From Theocolax elegans (Eukaryota; Arthropoda; Insecta; Hymenoptera; Cerocephalidae): a stretch of 64,000 bases of DNA. Every line of letters starts with the position of its first letter. Positions within the stretch are counted from its first letter, which is position 1. The DNA is taken from NCBI GenBank assembly GCA_026168455.1, contig JANSJX010000008.1, forward strand, positions 434,001 to 498,000, in the 5' to 3' direction. The notes beneath the pieces are model-generated. The model was not told the origin of the DNA. It saw only the letters and a list, made by a program, of their open reading frames with translations, and ran no database searches. Of this stretch, positions 57,686 to 64,000 are shown piece by piece. A program made the translations under genes and the position numbers.

Positions 57686-59253
57686 ATTTGAAGCCAAAAT
57701 AATAATTAGTTTTCGAGGAAACCCTTACCAAAAATCTTGACATGGCTTTTAATTAGTCGAGCGTACACCCTCAAATTGCACGAAATTATCGTAAATTTTG
57801 GTAAGGGATTACTCGAAAACCAATCGATATTTTTGCTTCATATATTGAACTGTGGTAGGAAGATTATTAATAAAGTAAGAGAACTGTTCTCCTCAATTTG
57901 CGTAAATTATCGTTCTTTTTAGTTATACTCACTTTCTATGACTTTTGAGGCTGGTAAGGTAGGGAGGATAAAACTTGACTTTGGTATCCCCTTAATAATT
58001 TTTAATGTACTCGCAAATTCAAGCCCAAGAGTTGTTACCTTTGTAATTAAATAGGTCTAAACTAGATAACTTTTGAATTTTGATTTGAAGAGGGTTAAAA
58101 ATTCATGAGAATTTAACGAAATTTTGAGATAAAAATTTTAAAAATGTAATCAAAACATGATTTAAATCCACTTGAATGAAACAGAAATTCAATTAAAGTC
58201 TAAATGTTTTTAAAAATTATTTAGCTGCTTTTGACACAAATTTTCAATTTTTAAAAATATTATGATAATAATAATTATTTTATTACAATTGCGTTACAAT
58301 CATATTTAAAAGTTACCCTTAAAATTTCAGCCTATTTGATGAAGCGGTTTCGATAAAGATGTCCCACCCCACGTAAAAAAATAGTATACAGATTGTATAC
58401 AAAATGTATACAATTTATTTTATACAAATAGTATACAATATTGGTTGTATACAATATGTATAAAATCTGTATACAATCTGTAAAAAAATAGTCTATACAA
58501 TTTGATAAAAATTTTATACAAAGAGTAAAGAAATTTCTTTCTTTCTTATTTTTGTATAAATAAAAATCTGGAAGATTAAAAACAGAAAATATATTAGGCA
58601 TTTGGAAACAGTTGCAGCACTGCCCTGTGAACGAGAAAAACTGTAGAGGTTATGGACATCAGAACCATCGATGATGAGGTGATTAACGCAACCAAGAATT
58701 GCTGCTGCCACTGACACCAACGATCTTGAAAAAATGTCAACAACTTTTCCTTCATCGCGATTCGGCCAAAATTTTCAAACTACCATTTCGTTACATCCAA
58801 CGGACTCTTCAACATCGACTTGCACATCATGAAGGTTAGACAGGGTCTGACCGAATGTGTTGTTCTTTGGTTGTCAAGTCGATTTTCAACTTTCTTTTTC
58901 GGTTGCTAATAAAAAAAGTTGAAAATCGACTTGACAACCAAAGAACAACACATTCGGTCAGACCCTGTCTAACCTTCATGATGTGCAAGTCGATGTTGAA
59001 GAGTCCGTTGGATGTAACGAAATGGTAGTTTGAAAATTTTGGTCAAATCGCGATGAAGGAAAAGTTGTTGACATTTTTTCAAGATCGTTGGTGTCTGTGG
59101 CAGCAGCAATTCTTGGTTGCGTTAATCACCTCATCATCGATGGTTCTGATGTCCATAACCTCTATTATTTTTCTCGTTCACCAGGGTAGTGCGAGAGCTG
59201 TTTCCAAACGCCCAATTTATTTTCTATTTTTAACATGCAAGACTTTTTATTTA
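57686..59253. repeat. Segmental duplication, copy 2
   Basis: Direct repeat of 55340-57280. It starts inside an F2 element (right part only, ending TTAA at 57992-57995) and lacks the 55889-56265 insertion. Confidence 0.8.
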
Positions 59254-59443
59254 TACAAAAATAAGAAAGAAAGAAATTTCTTTACTCTTTGTATAAAATT
59301 TTTATCAAATTGTATAGACTATTTTTTTTACAGATTGTATACAGATTTTATACATATTGTATAAAACCAATATTGTATACTATTTGTATATAATAAATTG
59401 TATACATTTTGTATACAATCTGTATACTATTTTTTTACGTGGG
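58368..59443. mobile_element. Large palindromic element F3, complete copy, 1.08 kb
   Basis: Starts CCCACGTAAAAAAATAGTAT and ends ATACTATTTTTTTACGTGGG. The whole element folds back: arms of about 525 bp around a spacer of about 15 bases near 58903. The inner arms are almost identical, and identity drops in the outer-middle part (58555-58640 against 59155-59245). The termini are packed with GTATAC-type words. No complete ORF and no transposase. Confidence 0.8.
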
Positions 59444-59644
59444 ACGGTAAGACAGTAATGGAAAAAATGAGAATGCGGAGTCTCATAATTAAATCAAATA
59501 GTCGTTACATATAAATTGACTAAAATATTTAAAATAGAAGTTAATAATTACATATTTTGTTAAACAATTAAGAAATGATTTCAATTGCAATGAAAATAAT
59601 CATTAATTGTTAATATTGAGAATTGTTTTTTTTTTTCAATTTTT

Positions 59645-59850
59645 ACCCAGACTTACCCGATTCATACCCTGCAGATTACCAACCGAGCAAAAAAAATAAT
59701 TATTATATTTATTTAAAAAAATATGCAATTTATGCGAATCCTGAATTCAGTCCACTAGATAATTAAATAAAAAATCATTCGAAAATATACGTTCTGTTTG
59801 CAGTGATTTTTTGGTGCAGAAGTTTTTTAGGGTGACCTTATTGTGTTGAC
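59645..59850. mobile_element. Fragment of element family F4
   Basis: Matches the left part of 48458-49419 (GATTACCAACCGAGCAAAAA, GGTGCAGAAGTTTTTTAGGG) with internal deletions. Confidence 0.5.
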
Positions 59851-59870
59851 ATGTTGTTGACTGAATGAAG

Positions 59871-60650
59871 CGATTGGCCAATATTTGGTTAATTCGACGA
59901 CTAATTTCGACCTACCGCGATATGTTTCTGGAATATTACATCGTAAGTTCTGGTGGTTTGTAATCTGCTTTATTAAATATTTTTAAAATGGGATTTTTAT
60001 GGTTACAAGATTCAATTTCAAAATAAAAAATGGAATTGTTGGTGAAATAGTTGTAAAAGATTATTTTTCTAAATTATATTAATTTCCGTGATGTATAATT
60101 AATGACCGACGAGGAATCAAATTTTGGAGGTTAAGTTAGGCGTGAGATTTACATTCACTTTGAAAACTAATTGTGCAACAAATTTTTTTTATAATGTACT
60201 AAAATCTTATTGTAAATAAAATTAACATTGATTTTATGTAACAATTTGTATCAATTAATACATATACGAAATATAAAATAACAGTAATTAATGATTAACA
60301 GTTATTTATGCACTTAGTGAGTAAATTAGACATTTATTCCCGGGATGAAAGTTGCTGTAAATCATCCAAGGGAATAATCGCCTTTTACTCCCGAAGTGTA
60401 TATAAAATTATTTACCCTGAACATTTAAAAAATCATTTTTAGTAACAACAATTTTTTTAAATTTCTAAAGTTTGTTCAATATTGCAAGATTTTTTGGTAT
60501 ATTTAATGTAATATAATACATATAATTTTGTATATGAAGGAAAAGGTTAAGTGTTCAAAACAAAAAAGTAAGTCTACGATGAATAAAATGTGTCTACGGG
60601 GAATAGAATGAGTCTACGGGGAGTAATGTGAATCTACGGGAAATAATAAT
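59871..60650. repeat. Tandem duplication of 0.78 kb, unit 1
   Basis: Begins CGATTGGCCAATATTTGGTT and is directly followed by a second unit starting with the same words at 60651. Non-coding. Ends in a 20-bp minisatellite. Confidence 0.85.
60571..60647. repeat. Minisatellite, about four 20-bp units
   Basis: Units of the form GTCTACGGGGAATARAATGA repeated with small changes. A second block of the same sits at 61333-61408. Confidence 0.8.
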
Positions 60651-61410
60651 CGATTGGCCAATATTTGGTTAATTCGACGGCTAGAATTTCGACCTACCGC
60701 GACATGGTTTCTGGTATATTACATGGTAAGTTCTGGTGGTTTGTAATCTGCTTTATTAAATATTTTTAAAATGGGATTTTTATGATTACAAGATACAATT
60801 TCAAAATAAAAAATGGAATTGTTGGTGAAATAGTTGTAAAAGATTATTTTTCTAAATTATATTAATTTCCATAATGTAATTAATGACCGACGTTAATTTA
60901 GGCGTGAGATTCACATTCACTTTGAAAACTAATTGTGCAACAAATTTTTTTTATAATGTACTAAAATCTTATTGTAAATATAATTAACATTGATTTTATG
61001 TAACAATTTGTATCAATTAATACATATACGAAATATAAAATAACAGTAATTAATGATTAACAGTTATTTATGCACTTAGTGAGTAAAATAGGCATTTATT
61101 CCCGGGATGAAAGTTGTTGTAATTCATCCAAGGAAATAATCGCCTTTTACTCCCGAAGTGCATATAAAATTATTCACCCTAATCATTTAAAAAATCACTT
61201 TTTGCAACAATTTTTTTAAATTTCTAAATTTTGTTCAATATTGTAAGATTTTTTGGTGTATTAATTTAATAAATATATATATTTTTGTATTTGAAGGAAA
61301 AGGTTAAACTAAGTGTTCAAAACAAAAAAGTAAGTCTACGATGAATAAAATGTGTCTACGGGGAATAGAATGAGTCTACGGGGAGTAATGTGAATCTACG
61401 GGAAATAAAG
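60651..61410. repeat. Tandem duplication of 0.78 kb, unit 2
   Basis: Direct copy of 59871-60650 with substitutions and small indels, including loss of a roughly 20-bp piece near 60890. Ends with the same minisatellite. Confidence 0.85.
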
Positions 61411-62049
61411 TAATCGAAAGAATAAATACAATTTTACTCCACTCGTAGAGGTAATAAAGTAGAGTTTTTAGATAATTAAGGTAAAAATTATTTCATCATT
61501 CTTGAACTTTTTATACTCTTTTAAATAATCTTCGATATTTTTGACACGAAATTGATTGGAATAATGAGGATCGAAGATATTTTTTTTTCTTACCATCGGC
61601 CTCCTTCAGATCGACATAAAAGTTAACATTCAATAATCTTCGATTGGTTTTGCACAAACACTTTTTCTATAATTACTATGACGCTTTAAAATACTGTCCA
61701 TCATGAAACACATGAGGTTTATAAACATTTATAGGTTAACTTCCAAAGTAGAGTTTAACTCTCTTTCTCTTTCTTTTTCGATCTGTAACTTCTATAATCT
61801 GTGCATACATAACCTACAGGTATGATACTATCTATTTAGAATTAACCAAAAAAAAAGTGGTTTATTGATATAAAAACAAGTATCATATATAATTAGATGT
61901 TAATTTATAATTATATTTGTTTATATATTCATTTTATTTATTTGTAATTTTATTTATAATATAAAATTTTACTATAATTCCAAACGACATGGGTCAAAAC
62001 ATTCTAATGAAAATCTGAAGAAATCGCTAGATTCTTGTAGTGAAATTTC

Positions 62050-62113
62050 TAGTAGGGTAATTATCTTTTTTTGCTCGGTCGGTAACCCAGCGAGAATGCC
62101 ACCTCTTTAATGA
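62050..62113. mobile_element. End fragment of element family F4
   Basis: TTGCTCGGTCGGTAACCCAG and ATGCCACCTCTTTAA match the inner repeat and the terminal repeat of family F4 in inverse. Confidence 0.45.
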
Positions 62114-64000
62114 ATGGTTGCATCTAAAAAATGTATACATTTGGAGTTAGAAGTCAGAAAACCTCATATAAAATAAACCTTTGATTATTTTTCTAAGATT
62201 TCCGAATCAATATATACAATAAAAGGTAGTGACTTTTCTAACAATACTTGTTAAATTTATTGCGTTGAATTTATAGAATTATAAAAATTTATCTTCAATT
62301 TCTTAACAACACCTTTTTACCACGCAACACCCAAAAGGTCGAATTTATTGATGGCAATTAAGAAAAAATAATTCCTCAAAATAAAGTGTTCAAGTGGAAT
62401 CTGAAGAAAAAAAAAAGAAACAAATGCATCAGTATCGCATATATTATTAAATATAATGAATATATAAACCATATAGGTAACAAATTTATAACAGAATAAT
62501 AAGTAATTAATTATTGTTTTATATCGAGGGTACGTAAAAAGTATGTAATTATCGGTAAGGATATAGCTGCACAGTCATTCAATTGATTAACGCCTAGAGG
62601 ACGGATATTTTTGTTTTGTTATAAGCAAAACATTTAGCATAAAGAATGCGTGCAAGTAAAAATTCGTTCGTCACTTCCACCCGGTAACAATAATATACAA
62701 TTCTTCATTTAACAATATAAATCGCTCGATTAATTTCAAGGCTAATTTTGTACTCGGTGTACAATTCGAGCTACATATATCGCACAACAAAAAAAGTTGC
62801 ACATATATAATAAAATCCATTTATTCGTTAATTTTCTTTTTACAATATACCTCGCTATATATATCAACGACGTTTTAAAAATAACGCTAAGTAAAAATCT
62901 ATCTACATATTTCGCAATAAACAAAATATATGTATATCGGGTTAGCATACGTATCCATGAAATTTTAATAATAGATTGATTTTCACTTAAAGTTATATAT
63001 TTATCATAAGAAAAAAAGAGAGAAGAAAATTATTATTTCCCAATGTCGTAACGAGCAATATATAAGAGTTAATCATCGACAGGTACGTGACATTGTCACC
63101 AGCGGACGTCGAACATTCGCGAATGAGATTTTGAAAAATTACGAGAATATTCACGTCATTAGAAATTGATGGAACGACGTTGTTTGCCTACATGCATATT
63201 TTAATTATGCGAAGTAATAAACTTTTCAACGGCACATTATTACGTTATGTACCGAATGAACTTTTGATTATATTTATATATATATACACACGTAAATTAT
63301 GTATTATTATTATTATTATTATTGGGATCTAAGTCGATGCCTATACAACACCTGCGAGTGCGAGTTCGTAATAAACAACGAGTTTACGACTACATATAAG
63401 CCCGTTTAAAATTTTAAAACCATAATAATCGATCGATCGATCGATCGTTTCGTTTCGTTTACGAGCAATTTGCAAGTAATAGTTACCATTTAGAACTGTC
63501 GTGTATCATTTGTAAAAAGTTGATTTAAAGTAAATTCTGATGCATAATCTTGGTAAAAGACGTCACTAATCACAGCTAATGAAGGAGAATGGAAAACCGA
63601 TTAAATTCTAGGCTCGAGCACGATGCATATTGTGTGCGTTAGATTAATCACGTTATAATGCATATTACGACCAAGAATTTCATGAGGTGTGTATACACCA
63701 TCAAAATAATCAAATAATACATTAACTGTATTCTAGTACAAGAAAAATATATAATCGTGTTGGAGTTAGATAAAATTATTTTTTTGGACATTTTGGGTCA
63801 AAACCTCAATTTTTGGATAAAAAAAAAAGTTTTATAAATTATACTTGATGAGGATTTCACTGCACTGTCTTTGTTGAGTTTTTTTTTTCTTAATTACGTA
63901 TTTATTATTGGTTTCGATTATGGAAGCTTAGGATTAACTTAAGTTATTGTTATTATTTTTAGTTTTAAGTTCATTTAAAGTTTAGTTCTACGTACAATTA
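62114..64000. other. Gene-free stretch at the window end
   Basis: AT-rich with CpG patches, a TTA run at 63303-63323 and a short ATCG tandem at 63428-63447. No exon or element with clear ends was seen. Confidence 0.4.

Noticed and set aside
56451..59364. ORFs in the F3 palindromes (about 60-103 codons) as genes; a DEGKVVD stretch recalled adenylosuccinate synthetase
   Set aside because: They are mirrored pieces of the palindrome arms, with short frames broken by stops; the resemblance is too short to support gene capture.
60571..61408. Repeat blocks as a CRISPR array
   Set aside because: 20-bp units are contiguous without spacers, the sequence is eukaryotic and no cas gene is present.

Overview
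The window looks like nuclear DNA of an insect, probably a hymenopteran such as an ant. It is very AT-rich but keeps CpG-rich islands at exons and untranslated regions. Genes are split by GT-AG introns, exons are short and sparse, and many small non-autonomous inverted-repeat transposons are present. No rRNA, tRNA, operon, CRISPR or bacterial feature was seen. The organism call is inference from texture; nothing in the window names the species.

Layout. (1) 1-14850, + strand: the 3' end of a multi-exon gene (gene A) encoding alternative cytoplasmic tails of what looks like an immunoglobulin-superfamily adhesion molecule, possibly Fasciclin-3. Three different C-termini can be read: an alternative last exon at 2213-2439, a short last exon at 11597-11677, and a tyrosine-motif tail at 12744-12929. 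All splice phases are compatible. (2) 14924-23806, - strand: gene B, the main coding object. Four in-frame exons give a protein of about 2,475 residues made of about seven diverged copies of one roughly 200-residue domain. The domain layout recalls papain-like deubiquitinase folds, but catalytic residues are mostly lost. Its 3' end converges with gene A, with polyadenylation signals about 55 bp apart. (3) 26242-28994, + strand: gene C, a small four-exon gene (183 residues) of unknown function, head-to-head with gene B. Its first recognised exon begins inside a transposon terminal repeat. (4) 30990-32660: a decayed non-LTR retrotransposon. (5) about 35430-44075, + strand: gene D, with a CpG-rich 5' end, a first coding exon at 36045-36081, a second at 39456-39599 and weaker candidate exons after that. 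(6) 44-64 kb: no convincing gene. This part is a mosaic of foldback and inverted-repeat elements, direct duplications of 0.8-2 kb and a large palindrome.

The genes do not form a pathway. A, B, C and D are neighbours with separate roles as far as can be seen. The most unusual items are the tandem pseudo-protease-like architecture of gene B, the alternative-tail design of gene A, a gene C exon that starts in a transposon, and the repeat nest at 47-62 kb. In that nest, paired copies show filled and empty insertion sites, and one duplicated pair differs mostly by single-base indels, which hints at assembly trouble.
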